Source: Sandaracinaceae bacterium (lineage in GTDB: Bacteria > Myxococcota_A > Polyangia > Polyangiales > Sandaracinaceae). Taken from it: a stretch of 64,000 nucleotides of DNA. This document shows, one piece after another, positions 43,294-52,614 of this stretch (the stretch's first letter is position 1; the number at the start of each line of letters is the position of its first letter). The translations under genes and the position numbers were made by a program. The notes below the pieces were generated by a model. The model ran no database searches and was not told where the DNA came from. It worked only from the letters and a program-made list of their open reading frames with translations. The stretch is taken from assembly GCA_020633195.1 (NCBI GenBank), contig JACKEC010000016.1:496001-560000 (forward strand), read 5' to 3'.

Positions 43294-45675
43294 ATGCGCG
43301 GAAGAAGGATAGCTGTGGTGACGTCGCTGCTCGGCGCGCTCGCGTTCGGGTGCGGCGGTGGGTCGGGGAACGACGACGCGGGCGGGATGGTCGGCGACGG
43401 CGGCGGGGGCATGGGGACGGACGCGGGGATGACCGGCACGGACGCCGGCCCCGGCGTCGACGGCGGGCCTGGAACCGATGCCGGCGGCACCGACGGTGGC
43501 CGGCCCGAGCCGAGCTGTACGGACGGAGAGCAAAACGGCTCCGAGGCGGACGTCGACTGCGGCGGCGCCATCTGCGACCCGTGCGCCGATGGCCTCATGT
43601 GTACGTCCGGGATGGACTGCGTCAGCGGATCCTGCAGCGTGGATTGCGGTGGTGGTGCGTGCACACCCGGGGTGTGTCTGGCGCCGAGCTGCACCGACAT
43701 GGTCCAGAACCAGGACGAGACGGACGTCGACTGCGGCGGCGCGACCTGCGACGGCTGCCCGGACGGGCAGGGCTGCGCGCTCGGCACCGACTGCGTCAGC
43801 GGCGTCTGTGACCCGTCGATGCTGGTCTGCGTGGCCGCTGGCTGCGCCGATGGCGCGCGAAACGGGGACGAGAGCGACGTCGACTGCGGCGGGTCGTGCG
43901 GGCCTTGCGGGGTCGGCTTGGCCTGTGGCGGAGACGCGGACTGTGCGAGCGGTTACTGCGATCCGAGCTCGAGCACCTGCGCGACGCCGACCTGCACGGA
44001 CACGGTGCAGAATCAGGATGAGACGGACGTCGACTGCGGCGGCGCCACCTGTCCCGGTTGCTCGGACGGAGGCACCTGCACCGCGGGGACCGATTGCCTG
44101 AGCGGCGTGTGCGATGCGGCGACGATGCTCTGCGCTACGCCGAGCTGCTCGGACGGCGTGCTCAACGCGGCGGAGACCGGCATCGACTGCGGCGGCGGGA
44201 CCTGCCCCGCCTGCACCACGGGCGGCGGCTGCGCGACGGGCTCGGACTGCGCGAGCGGGGTTTGCGACGCGGCGTCGATGACGTGCGCGGCGGCGAGCTG
44301 CATGGACGGCGTGATGAACGGCGCCGAGACGGGCGTGGACTGCGGCGGCGGGTGCGCGGGCTGCCCGGACGGCGGGATGTGCACGACGGGCACGGACTGC
44401 GCGAGCCGGGTGTGCATGGGCACGATGTGCGTGTCGCCGACGTGCACCGACGGGGTGCGCAACGGGGCGGAGACGGGCGTCGACTGCGGCGGCGGGACGT
44501 GCCCGACGTGCACGGCGGGCGGAGGCTGCTCGGGTCCGTCGGACTGCACGAGCGGGGTGTGCGACCCGACGACGATGACGTGCAGCAGCGCGGGCTGCAT
44601 GGACGGCGTGCGCAACGGCGCGGAGACGGGCGTGGATTGCGGCGGGGGCACCTGCCCCGGCTGTCCGGACGGCGGGCCGTGCGGCACGGGCGCGGACTGC
44701 GCGAGCGGCTCGTGCGACCCGACGACGATGACGTGTGACATGCCGACGTGCACCGACCTGCGGCGCAACGGGGCGGAGACGGACATCGACTGCGGCGGCG
44801 GGACGTGCCCAGCGTGCAGCCCCGGCGAGGACTGCCTGATGGGGCGGGACTGCTCGAGCGGGATCTGCGGCGGCGGCTCGATGACGTGCAACGCGCCGAC
44901 GTGCAGCGACGGCGTGCTGAACGGCACCGAGACGGACATCGACTGCGGCGGCGGGACCTGCTCGCCGTGCGACCCGGGCGACATCTGCCGCCGCGCGAGC
45001 GACTGCTCGAGCGGGGTGTGCGACGGGACGCGTCACTGCGCCGCGCCGACCTGCTCGGATGGGGTACAGAACGGCGGCGAGACGGGGGTCGACTGCGGTG
45101 GGCCGTGCACGCCGTGCACGGCGATCAGCTGCGCCGAGCTCCTCGCCCGCGCGCCGAGCACGCCGAGCGGGCGCTACATGATCGACCCGGACGGGACCGG
45201 GCCCACGGCGGCGTTCTCCGCGTATTGCGACATGACCAACTTCGGCGGCGGCTGGACCAACCTCGACTTCACGGCGAACCGCGTCTACCTGCGCGGCAGC
45301 GACTTCGTGCAGTGCCGCGGTGGTCTGACTCAGACGGCGACCTCGGTGACGTGCAGCCTCCCCTACTTCAATGACGACATCAATCAACCGATGTACCACT
45401 ACCTCTGCAATGGCACCGACATGAGCGCGCAGTACATCCTCGACCACATGGCGCCGCTCATCGGGCACCGCACGTCGATGACCCTCGGCGGCTTCACGGG
45501 CCTGAGTCAGCGACACACCGGCTCGAGCGCCGACCCCACCAGCACCGGCGACAACGAGTACTGCTACGTGAGCAGTGGCATCGTGCGTTGGGACAATGCG
45601 GCTTGCAGTCCGTACAACTCCTCGGGCAACGGGAACTGCATCCCGCTGTTCTTCACGATCAGCCTGTCCTCGTGA
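43294..45675 (+). CDS. Cys-rich repeat lipoprotein B with fibrinogen-like C-terminal domain
   Basis: A 793-residue surface lipoprotein. Leader, Gly/Asp/Ala linker and 11 Cys-rich modules match lipoprotein A at 40672, with modules 5-10 almost identical in DNA. The C-terminal 185 residues (about 610-793) instead begin ISCAELLARAP and SGRYMIDPDG, then AYCDMTNFGGGWTNL, the start pattern of fibrinogen-related domains, and contain several Cys. Such domains bind glycans or surfaces in other organisms; this is inference here. It is followed by a terminator palindrome and the convergent pseudouridine synthase. ATG 43294 follows gggagg, as in copy A. Confidence 0.82.
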   Translation: MRGRRIAVVTSLLGALAFGCGGGSGNDDAGGMVGDGGGGMGTDAGMTGTDAGPGVDGGPGTDAGGTDGGRPEPSCTDGEQNGSEADVDCGGAICDPCADGLMCTSGMDCVSGSCSVDCGGGACTPGVCLAPSCTDMVQNQDETDVDCGGATCDGCPDGQGCALGTDCVSGVCDPSMLVCVAAGCADGARNGDESDVDCGGSCGPCGVGLACGGDADCASGYCDPSSSTCATPTCTDTVQNQDETDVDCGGATCPGCSDGGTCTAGTDCLSGVCDAATMLCATPSCSDGVLNAAETGIDCGGGTCPACTTGGGCATGSDCASGVCDAASMTCAAASCMDGVMNGAETGVDCGGGCAGCPDGGMCTTGTDCASRVCMGTMCVSPTCTDGVRNGAETGVDCGGGTCPTCTAGGGCSGPSDCTSGVCDPTTMTCSSAGCMDGVRNGAETGVDCGGGTCPGCPDGGPCGTGADCASGSCDPTTMTCDMPTCTDLRRNGAETDIDCGGGTCPACSPGEDCLMGRDCSSGICGGGSMTCNAPTCSDGVLNGTETDIDCGGGTCSPCDPGDICRRASDCSSGVCDGTRHCAAPTCSDGVQNGGETGVDCGGPCTPCTAISCAELLARAPSTPSGRYMIDPDGTGPTAAFSAYCDMTNFGGGWTNLDFTANRVYLRGSDFVQCRGGLTQTATSVTCSLPYFNDDINQPMYHYLCNGTDMSAQYILDHMAPLIGHRTSMTLGGFTGLSQRHTGSSADPTSTGDNEYCYVSSGIVRWDNAACSPYNSSGNGNCIPLFFTISLSS
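44218..45059. repeat. Near-identical 842-bp block, copy B (lipoprotein B)
   Basis: Partner of 41569-42410 at an offset of 2649 bp with no indels. Just downstream (from about 45115) the two genes lose all similarity until the stop codon, where they match again. Confidence 0.85.
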
Positions 45676-45696
45676 CCCACCCCGCTCGGCGGGCTC

Positions 45697-45710
45697 CCGC
45701 GCTAGCGCGG
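45697..45710. terminator. Bidirectional terminator-like palindrome
   Basis: Perfect palindrome ccgcgctagcgcgg within a longer stem between the convergent lipoprotein B and pseudouridine synthase genes; the synthase's stop codon (45702-45704) lies inside it. No run of T follows on either strand, as is common at high GC. Confidence 0.5.
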
Positions 45711-46391
45711 TGAGCCGCCAAGCGATCGCCAGACCTTGAACACATCCGGAGGCGGCGGCTCGACCAGGTCGAGCTCGCCGCCTTCGACGTTCGGGAGCCG
45801 GAGGCGTCGGCAGTGGAGCATCACGCGCGCCGCCCGGACCACGCGGCCGTCGTCGAGGGTGACGCGCCGAGGCCCGCCGTAGCGCACGTCGCCGAGCAGC
45901 GGCGCGCCCGCGTTCGCGGCGTGGACGCGGAGCTGGTGCGTGCGACCCGTCTCGGGGAACAGCGCGAGCGCGGCGCCGCCGAGGAATTCCTCGAGGACCT
46001 CGTAGCGCGTGCGCGCACGCTGCAGGCGCTCCCCCGAGCCACCCTCGGGCACCGCGATCCGGAGCCGTCGATCGCGCGGGTCGATCGCGATCGACGCGTC
46101 CCAGACGCCCTCGCGCGGGGTCGGCGCCACGACCGCGAGGCCGAGGTACTCGCGGAAGTACGCGCCCCGCTCGCGCGCTTGCTTCAACGCGTGGATGGCG
46201 TCTTTGGTCTTGGCGAACGTGACGAGCCCGCTGACCTCCGCGTCGAGGCGAGAGGTCGGGTGGAGCTTCACCCCGAGCTGCGCCTCGAGGCGCGTGGTGA
46301 GCGAGTCGCCGCCGTCCGGCGCGGTCGTGGCGATCCCGCTCGGCTTCTTCGCGATCGCGAGGTGCGCGGACTCGTAGGCGAGCTCGATCAC
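45702..46391 (-). CDS. RluA-family pseudouridine synthase
   Basis: A 229-residue pseudouridine synthase without an S4 domain. It begins MIELAYESAHLAIAKKPSG. The catalytic motif reads TSRLDAEVSG, where the family usually has HRLDxxTSG; the catalytic Asp is kept but the His before RLD is Ser. ALFPETGRTHQLRVH and LLGDVRYGG follow. The target RNA is unknown. Its 3' end has been copied to 43108-43230. Its ATG overlaps the stop of the upstream phosphotransferase gene (atga at 46388-46391), so the two are cotranscribed. Confidence 0.85.
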   Translation of the reverse strand: MIELAYESAHLAIAKKPSGIATTAPDGGDSLTTRLEAQLGVKLHPTSRLDAEVSGLVTFAKTKDAIHALKQARERGAYFREYLGLAVVAPTPREGVWDASIAIDPRDRRLRIAVPEGGSGERLQRARTRYEVLEEFLGGAALALFPETGRTHQLRVHAANAGAPLLGDVRYGGPRRVTLDDGRVVRAARVMLHCRRLRLPNVEGGELDLVEPPPPDVFKVWRSLGGSPR

Positions 46392-49048
46392 GCGCGCGTC
46401 ACGATGCGGACGGTGCCCGCGGCGCCGTCGACCTCGATCTCGTCGCCGGTCTTGATCAGGCGGGTGCCGACCTTGACGTTCACGACGGTGGGGACGCCGT
46501 ACTCGCGGGCCACCACCGCCGCGTGCGAGAGCGGGCCGCCGAGGTCGGTGACGACGGCCGAGGCGACGAGGAACAGCGGCGACCAGCCCACGTCGGCGTA
46601 CGGCGCGACGAGGATCTCGCCGTTCTCCAGGGTCCCCGCCTCGGCCGGATCGATCAGCACGCGCGCCTTCGCGCGCACGCGACCGCTCATCGCGGCGAGG
46701 CCCTTCAGCGCGTCCTGATCGGCCGGCGGCTCGGGCACCGGCGGCGGGAAGCCGACGAAGGTGTCGGGCGGCGGCGGCAGCGCGCGGTCGCGCTCGAGCT
46801 GGAGCCTCCGGCGTCGGATCAGCGGGGCCAGGGCGCCGCTCTCACCCCGCAAGAAGGCGTGCATCTCTTCGACGGACAGGTAGAACGCCGCGTTGGCGCC
46901 GGCGCCGGGCTCCATCACCGCGAGGCGGCGCGAGGCGTCGAGCGCGACGGCGCGGTAGAGGCCGAGCACCTTCACGACGTGCGCGCGCAGGCGCTCGCGG
47001 AGTCGGGTGAAGCGCTGCGCGAGCGCGAGGAGGTGCCGCGCGGCGAGCTTCGACGGCCCGGGGAGCCGGCGCTCGAGCTCCTTCTGCGCCGCGTCGCGCA
47101 CCTGACGTTGACGCCGCTCGATGTCGACGGGGGTGTCGCCGTGCCCCGCGCGGCCGAGGTGCGCTCGCAGGGTGGCGAACGGCAGGCTCGGATCCTCGTC
47201 CCAGCGCGGCTCGCCGATCTCGGCCTCGCGCGCGCCCCGGTAGCCGTAAGCGGTCAGGAACCGCTCCATCGCGCGCCGCGTGGGGCCAGCGGGCAGGTCT
47301 CGGACGGCGAGCTCGCGCACGTCCGCGCCGAGGATCCGCTCGCGCGCCTCGGGCTCCGCGCGCGCCATCTCCGCGATGTGCCAGAGCGCGAGGCCCGGCG
47401 CCGCGGACTCGACGTCGGCGAGGCCCGTCAACAGGTCGCGCTCGAGCCGCGCCGCGTCGGCCCGCGCGACCACCGAGAGCAGCCCACGCAGCCCGACGAT
47501 GGTGCCGAGCAGGTTGCCGTAGACGTTGAGCATCACCTGCCCGCTGTCGTCGAGGAGGCGCTCGACACGGAACAGGACGCGGCCGAGCCCGGAGCTCGAG
47601 AGCACGCGGAAGTCGATCGAGGTCAGGCGGTTTCGCTCTTCACCGAACGCCTGCTCGAAGCGCGCGACCCGGTCGGTGAGGCCGACGTTCTCGCGGGCGT
47701 AGCGCGCCACGGTCAGCGGCAGCTTCATGAGGAAGCGCGAGGAGCCGCGGGACTCGACGTCCATCTCGAGCCGGTCCGCTTCGTCGCCCCCGGCGAGCGA
47801 CAGGAGCGTGCGCGGTCGCAGGCCCGGCACCTGCGACGCGATCTCCATGAACTCGCTCATGTTCAGGTAGATCCGGCCGCGGAAGCTGCCGACGAGCTCG
47901 GCGTCCTTGGGGACCGAGCAGCCCACGGAGCCGAACGCCCGGCGGAAGCCGCGCTCGGAGAACTCGCTCAGGATCGACCACGTCAGCGGGGTCGCCACGC
48001 CGGGCAGCGCCTCGCCCACGTTCACGTTCGACCAGACCAGCCGCGCGCGCTCCCGCGCGGTGCGGCGGCGCCGGCTGCGGCGCTTGCGCGGCGGCGTCGC
48101 GAGCGCGGTGACCGGTCGGGCCTGGAGCAGGTAGAGCGTGCCCCCGGCCATCGCCCACTCCACGTCGCGCGCGTCGTCGAAGTGGTCCTCGATCCGGACA
48201 CCGAGGTTGACGAGCTGCTCGAGCGCGTCGTCGTCGAGGCACGCGCGCTCCTTGTCATCGCGAGCGACCGGCTCGTCGCGGAGGCCGCCGGCCTCGTCCC
48301 AGCGCACCGCGAGCGCCTTGTCTCCGATCACGCGATCCCGGACGTAGCCGCTCGCCTTGTCGACGCGGAACGTGTCGGGCGAGACCCGGCCGTCCATCAC
48401 CGCCGAGCCGAGGCCCCACGACGCGTTCACCACGATCTCGCCCGGGTCCCCCGAGAGCGGGTTCACCGTGAACATCGCCCCGGCGACCTCGGCGGGGACC
48501 ATCGCCTGAAGGACGATGCCGACACCGGCGCCGGGCTCCTCGACGCCGAGGCTGCGCACGTACGTGATCGCGCCGACCGTCAGCACGCTGGCCCAGCACG
48601 CGCGGACGGCGTCGAACAGCTCCTCCTCGGTCCGGACCCCGAGGACGGTCTCGTGGAGGCCCGCGGCGCTGCTGGCCTCCTGGTCTTCGCGCGTCGACGA
48701 CGACCGGACGGCGATCGCGAGCGCGCCCTCCGCGAGGAGCGACCGCATCGCCTCGACGAGCCCCGACCGAACGGCGTCGGGGATCGGGGCCGCGCGCGCC
48801 CGCGCCGCGATCGCCGCGAGGCGGGTCGGATCGAGCTGGCTGGTCGGCAGGCGCAGGAGGCTCGGCGGCCGGTCCGCCTCGGGGAGGGCATCCGCGAAGA
48901 AATCGTCGGCCGCGGACGCGGCCAGGGCGTAGGCCGCGGGGACGGGGAATCCGGCGCGAGCGAGGGCCGCGAGGTTCTTCGCCTTGCCCCCGAACGCGTG
49001 CGCTTTGCGGGGGACGATGGACTCGATGCGGCGGACGACAGCGCTCAC
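46388..49048 (-). CDS. PEP-synthase-like / rifampin phosphotransferase-like enzyme
   Basis: An 886-residue dikinase-type protein. The N-terminal ATP-grasp domain (about 15-320) starts with FGGKAKNLAALARAGFPVPAAY and ends YLLQARPVTAL. A helical middle domain follows (VNVGEALPGVATPLTWSI near 345). The chain ends directly after a phosphohistidine swivel domain (GGPLSHAAVVAREYGVP, His near residue 842). The PEP/pyruvate-binding barrel of true PEP synthases is missing, which is the architecture of rifampin phosphotransferase (Rph). The true acceptor is unknown. GTG 49048 starts just before the first domain; ATG 49117 would add 23 residues. Coupled to the pseudouridine synthase. Confidence 0.82.
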   Translation of the reverse strand: MSAVVRRIESIVPRKAHAFGGKAKNLAALARAGFPVPAAYALAASAADDFFADALPEADRPPSLLRLPTSQLDPTRLAAIAARARAAPIPDAVRSGLVEAMRSLLAEGALAIAVRSSSTREDQEASSAAGLHETVLGVRTEEELFDAVRACWASVLTVGAITYVRSLGVEEPGAGVGIVLQAMVPAEVAGAMFTVNPLSGDPGEIVVNASWGLGSAVMDGRVSPDTFRVDKASGYVRDRVIGDKALAVRWDEAGGLRDEPVARDDKERACLDDDALEQLVNLGVRIEDHFDDARDVEWAMAGGTLYLLQARPVTALATPPRKRRSRRRRTARERARLVWSNVNVGEALPGVATPLTWSILSEFSERGFRRAFGSVGCSVPKDAELVGSFRGRIYLNMSEFMEIASQVPGLRPRTLLSLAGGDEADRLEMDVESRGSSRFLMKLPLTVARYARENVGLTDRVARFEQAFGEERNRLTSIDFRVLSSSGLGRVLFRVERLLDDSGQVMLNVYGNLLGTIVGLRGLLSVVARADAARLERDLLTGLADVESAAPGLALWHIAEMARAEPEARERILGADVRELAVRDLPAGPTRRAMERFLTAYGYRGAREAEIGEPRWDEDPSLPFATLRAHLGRAGHGDTPVDIERRQRQVRDAAQKELERRLPGPSKLAARHLLALAQRFTRLRERLRAHVVKVLGLYRAVALDASRRLAVMEPGAGANAAFYLSVEEMHAFLRGESGALAPLIRRRRLQLERDRALPPPPDTFVGFPPPVPEPPADQDALKGLAAMSGRVRAKARVLIDPAEAGTLENGEILVAPYADVGWSPLFLVASAVVTDLGGPLSHAAVVAREYGVPTVVNVKVGTRLIKTGDEIEVDGAAGTVRIVTRA

Positions 49049-49179
49049 GGGGGCGCGAAGGATACCAGCGACGGGCGTGCGAGGGCGCCCGAGTCGTGTC
49101 ATGACGCGACGCGTCATTCCGGCGCCGGCGGTGAAAAGGCCCGGCGGCCGGGGTATCGTCGATTCCCTACGAGGCCCCC

Positions 49180-50331
49180 ATGTCCTTTCGTCGATCCCTC
49201 TTCCTCTCGTCTCTCCTCTTCACCGCCTGCGCGCAGGGGGGTGGCACCCTCGTCGACGCCGGCTCGCCGCCACCGCCGGTCGACGCCAGCTCGATGGACT
49301 CCGGCGACGTGATGGGCTTCGACGCCGGTGACGTGATGGGCTTCGACGCCGGCGACGTGATGGGGGTCGACGCGGGCGACATGGGCACCGACGCGGGGAC
49401 CACGATGGGCACCGACGCGGGGATCATGATGGGCACGGACGCGGGGTTCGACGCCGGGTTCGACGCGGGGCCGCCGCCTGGGTGCACGACGGCCGCGGAC
49501 TGCTCCGACGGGCTCAACTGCAACGGGGCCGAGCGCTGCATCGGCGGGACCTGCTCGGCGGGCACGCCGTTCACCTGCGATGACGCGATCTCCTGCACCC
49601 GCGACACCTGCGTCGAGGGCGCCAGCCCGACGTGTAGCTTCACCGCCGACGACGCGCTGTGCCCGAGCGGCCAGAGCTGTGGGGCGGCGGGCTGCACGGC
49701 CATGTGCTCGGACTCGCCGTGCCGGCTGGTGAGCCCGCAGTGCGGCTGCCCGGGCGGTCAGGGCTGCTACCTCAGCGGGACGAGCCGCGTGTGCGTCACC
49801 GCGGGATCGTCGGCGGTCGGGGCGACCTGCTCGGGCCTCTCGAGCTGCACGCCGGGCGCGATCTGCATCAACGTCGCGAGCAGCGGCACGGCGGCCAACA
49901 TGTGCAGCCGCTTCTGCAACACGGACTCGGACTGCGGCGGCGGGCTCTGCCTCCACACCCTGAACGACGGCGCCGGCGGCTCGATCCCCGGCGTCACGGT
50001 GTGCACCAGCCCCTGCAACCCGGCGACGCGCGCGGGCTGCCCGGCGGGCACCGCCTGCAACATCTATCAGGAGAGCGCGGGCGCCATGCGCCTGTTCACC
50101 GACTGCTCGGCGCCGGTGGGGACCGGGACGCAGTTCTCGACGTGCACCGACCCCGAGGACTGCGCGGCGGGCTACGGCTGCTTCGGCACCGCCCCGAGCG
50201 AGTGCCTGCGCTGGTGCACCGGCATCGGGCTGTCGGGGACGGCCGCCGGCTGCGCCACCGGGTTGACCTGCTACGGGTTCACGACGCCGATCATCGTCGG
50301 CGGCACCCAGTACGGGGTGTGCGACCTCTGA
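49180..50331 (+). CDS. Cys-rich lipoprotein with Asp-Ala-Gly repeat linker
   Basis: A 383-residue lipoprotein; the leader ends SLLFTAC. Residues about 28-100 are a low-complexity linker with repeats such as DVMGFDAG and GTDAG. The rest is Cys-rich (more than 30 Cys) with module patterns like CTTAADCSDGLNCNGAERC and CSRFCNTDSDCGGGLC, as in many myxobacterial exoproteins. Disulphide-bonded, surface-exposed, function unknown. Divergent from the phosphotransferase gene with a 131-bp gap. Confidence 0.75.
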   Translation: MSFRRSLFLSSLLFTACAQGGGTLVDAGSPPPPVDASSMDSGDVMGFDAGDVMGFDAGDVMGVDAGDMGTDAGTTMGTDAGIMMGTDAGFDAGFDAGPPPGCTTAADCSDGLNCNGAERCIGGTCSAGTPFTCDDAISCTRDTCVEGASPTCSFTADDALCPSGQSCGAAGCTAMCSDSPCRLVSPQCGCPGGQGCYLSGTSRVCVTAGSSAVGATCSGLSSCTPGAICINVASSGTAANMCSRFCNTDSDCGGGLCLHTLNDGAGGSIPGVTVCTSPCNPATRAGCPAGTACNIYQESAGAMRLFTDCSAPVGTGTQFSTCTDPEDCAAGYGCFGTAPSECLRWCTGIGLSGTAAGCATGLTCYGFTTPIIVGGTQYGVCDL

Positions 50332-50349
50332 GCGGCGGCTCGCGCGGCG

Positions 50350-50526
50350 TCAGCGGCGCCCCTTGAACCCCATCATGTCCTGGATGACCGACTCCGACGC
50401 TTCGGCGATCTCCATCTCCTCGCGCAGGCGATCCGCGCAGTCCTCGCAGACCTTCTTCGTCTTCCCGCCGACCTTGACCTTCACCAGCTCGTCGACCTCG
50501 TCCTCGCACTCACGACACTCCGGCAT
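50350..50526 (-). CDS. Mini zinc-ribbon protein
   Basis: A 58-residue protein, MPECRECEDEVDELVKVKV then GGKTKKVCEDCADRLRE. Two CxxC pairs about 23 residues apart should bind one zinc. No signal peptide. Function unknown; such small ribbons often bind nucleic acid or act as adaptors. The upstream extension to 50559 is unlike the rest. It converges with the lipoprotein at 49180 (18 bp apart). Confidence 0.65.
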   Translation of the reverse strand: MPECRECEDEVDELVKVKVGGKTKKVCEDCADRLREEMEIAEASESVIQDMMGFKGRR

Positions 50527-50620
50527 GGATGGCTCCTCGCATTCTCGGCTTGAAAGCACCAGCGCGAGATTCTACTCCTAGCCAACCTCCAGCCGTATTC
50601 ACCTTCGGGAGGCCGTCAGC

Positions 50621-51223
50621 GTGGCCATGGACGAGAAGATCGCCGAAATCTTGAGCTTTTGGTTCGACCCGCCCCCCGAGGGCGAGGAGCGCCCGCAGGG
50701 GATGGAGCTCTGGTTCGCCAAGAGCGCGGCGACCGACAGGAAGATCGAGCGGAAGTTCGGCCGCACCGTCGAGAGGGCCAAGTCCGGCGCGCTCGACGCT
50801 TGGGCGGAGACCCCCAAGGGGCGCCTCGCCCTCATCGTGCTGCTCGACCAATTCAACCGGAACGTCCACCGCGAGACCCCGGAGATGTTCGCCGGCGACG
50901 AGAAGGCGCTCGCGCTCTGCCTCGACGGGCTCGACGAGGGCATGGATCGCTCGCTCAACGCGCTCGAGCGAGCCTTCTTCTACATGCCCTGCATGCACGC
51001 CGAGGACGTCGACATGCAGCTCACGAGCGTGGAGGTCTTCGCGGAGCTCCTCGCCGAGGCGCCGCCGGAGCACAAGAAGGCCTGCGAGGCCTTCCTGCAG
51101 CACGCCGAGAAGCACCGTGACGTGGTCGAGCGCTTCGAGCGCTTCCCGCACCGCAACGCGATCCTCGATCGCTCGTCGAGCCCCGAAGAGTCGGCGTTCC
51201 TGCAGCACAGCGGTTTGCTCTGA
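50621..51223 (+). CDS. DUF924 family protein
   Basis: A 200-residue all-alpha, TPR-like protein of the DUF924 family: ILSFWFDPPPEG at the start, LALIVLLDQFNRNVHR in the middle and FPHRNAILDRSSSPEESAFL near the end are the family marks. Function is unknown. GTG 50621 lies 8 bp after gggagg, which favours it over ATG 50627. It ends 1 bp before the purF start, so the two form an operon. Confidence 0.88.
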   Translation: MAMDEKIAEILSFWFDPPPEGEERPQGMELWFAKSAATDRKIERKFGRTVERAKSGALDAWAETPKGRLALIVLLDQFNRNVHRETPEMFAGDEKALALCLDGLDEGMDRSLNALERAFFYMPCMHAEDVDMQLTSVEVFAELLAEAPPEHKKACEAFLQHAEKHRDVVERFERFPHRNAILDRSSSPEESAFLQHSGLL

Positions 51224-51224
51224 C

Positions 51225-52607
51225 GTGTGCGGCGTCTTCGGCATCGTAGGCGCGCCGGAGGCTTCCAACCTCGCGTACCTCGGTCTCCATTCGCTCCAGC
51301 ATCGGGGCCAGGAGAGCGCGGGGATCGTCAGCTCGGACGGTGAGCGCCTCTTCGCGCACCGCGGGCTCGGCCTCGTGCAGGACGTGTTCGGGGAGCGGGT
51401 CCTCGATCGCCTCCCCGGCGATCGGGCGATCGGCCACGTGCGCTACAGCACCGCGGGCGACAGCGGCCTCAAGAACGCGCAGCCGATCGCCGTCGACTAC
51501 GCGCACGGCTCGCTCGCCGTCGCGCACAACGGCAACCTGACGAACTTCGATCCCCTGCGCGCCTCGCTCGAGGCCGAGGGATCGATCTTCCAGACCACCA
51601 GCGACACCGAGCTGCTCGTCCACCTCATCGCGCGCTCGCGCGAGGAGACGACGGTCGAGCGCCTCGTCGACGCCCTCCGACACGTCGAGGGCGCCTACTC
51701 GATGGTGTTCCTGACGCCCAACGAGCTGATCGCGGTGCGGGACCCCCACGGCTTCCGGCCGCTCTGCCTCGGGCTGATGAGCGACAAGACGCACGTCGTC
51801 GCGTCCGAGCGAGGGGCGTTCCACCTCATCGGCGCCGAGCACCTGCGCGACATCGAGCCCGGCGAGATGGTGGTCATCGACCAGAAGGGCGTGCGCTCGC
51901 TCCGCCCCTTCGACCCCGAGCCCCGCAAGATGTGCATCTTCGAGTACGTCTACTTCGCGCGGCCGGACTCGACGACGGAAGGGATCGGGGTCTACGGCGC
52001 GCGGCAGCGCCTCGGCGCGCGGCTCGCGGAGGAGCAGCCGGCCGACGTCGACGTGGTGATCCCCGTGCCGGACAGCGGCGTCGCGTCGGCGATGGGCTAC
52101 GCGCAGCACCTCGGGCTGCCCTTCGAGCTCGGGCTGATCCGCAGCCACTACGTGGGTCGGACCTTCATCGAGCCGGCGCAGTCGATCCGGCACTTCGGGG
52201 TGCGCCTGAAGCTCAGCCCCGTGCGCGACGTGCTGCGCGGCAAGCGCGTCGCGGTGGTCGACGACTCGATCGTGCGCGGCACGACGAGCCGGAAGATCGT
52301 CACGATGCTCCGGGACGCGGGCTGCCGCGAGGTCCACCTCCGCATCTCGTCGCCGCCCACGCGGTGGCCTTGCTTCTACGGGATCGACACGCCGTCGCGC
52401 GGCGAGCTGATCGCCTCGAGCCACTCGGTGGAGGAGATTGGTCGCTACATCACGGCGGACTCGCTCGGGTACGTCAGCCTCGAGGGCCTCCGCGCGGCGG
52501 TCGGCGGCGAGGGCTACTGCGACGCGTGCTTCAGCGGCGACTACCCCGTCCCGGTCCGCCGGCGCGACGACTCGGTCAAGCGGCAGCTCCCGCTCGTCGG
52601 CGTCTGA
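51225..52607 (+). CDS. purF: Amidophosphoribosyltransferase PurF
   Basis: First committed step of purine synthesis: PRPP plus glutamine to phosphoribosylamine. It has 460 residues. GTG then TGC places the catalytic Cys at position 2 (CGVFGIVG), with no propeptide. The N-terminal Ntn glutaminase has LQHRGQESAGI and GHVRYST. The C-terminal PRTase carries the PRPP motif VAVVDDSIVRGTTSRKIV near residue 345 and the late FYGIDTPSRGELI. Iron-sulphur-type PurF enzymes keep four Cys; CIFEYVYFARPDS and the late CDACFSGDYP fit that type. Coupled to the DUF924 gene. Confidence 0.97.
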   Translation: MCGVFGIVGAPEASNLAYLGLHSLQHRGQESAGIVSSDGERLFAHRGLGLVQDVFGERVLDRLPGDRAIGHVRYSTAGDSGLKNAQPIAVDYAHGSLAVAHNGNLTNFDPLRASLEAEGSIFQTTSDTELLVHLIARSREETTVERLVDALRHVEGAYSMVFLTPNELIAVRDPHGFRPLCLGLMSDKTHVVASERGAFHLIGAEHLRDIEPGEMVVIDQKGVRSLRPFDPEPRKMCIFEYVYFARPDSTTEGIGVYGARQRLGARLAEEQPADVDVVIPVPDSGVASAMGYAQHLGLPFELGLIRSHYVGRTFIEPAQSIRHFGVRLKLSPVRDVLRGKRVAVVDDSIVRGTTSRKIVTMLRDAGCREVHLRISSPPTRWPCFYGIDTPSRGELIASSHSVEEIGRYITADSLGYVSLEGLRAAVGGEGYCDACFSGDYPVPVRRRDDSVKRQLPLVGV

Positions 52608-52614
52608 GGGGGCG

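Noticed and set aside
40900..45115. CRISPR-like regular repeats
   Set aside because: The period (about 147 bp) is coding, preserves frame and Cys spacing, and there are no variable spacers or cas genes.
40666..45516. A 1616-codon minus-strand frame with repeats
   Set aside because: It mirrors the Cys-rich repeat lipoproteins on the plus strand; its repeats are a by-product of theirs and it has no leader or domain.
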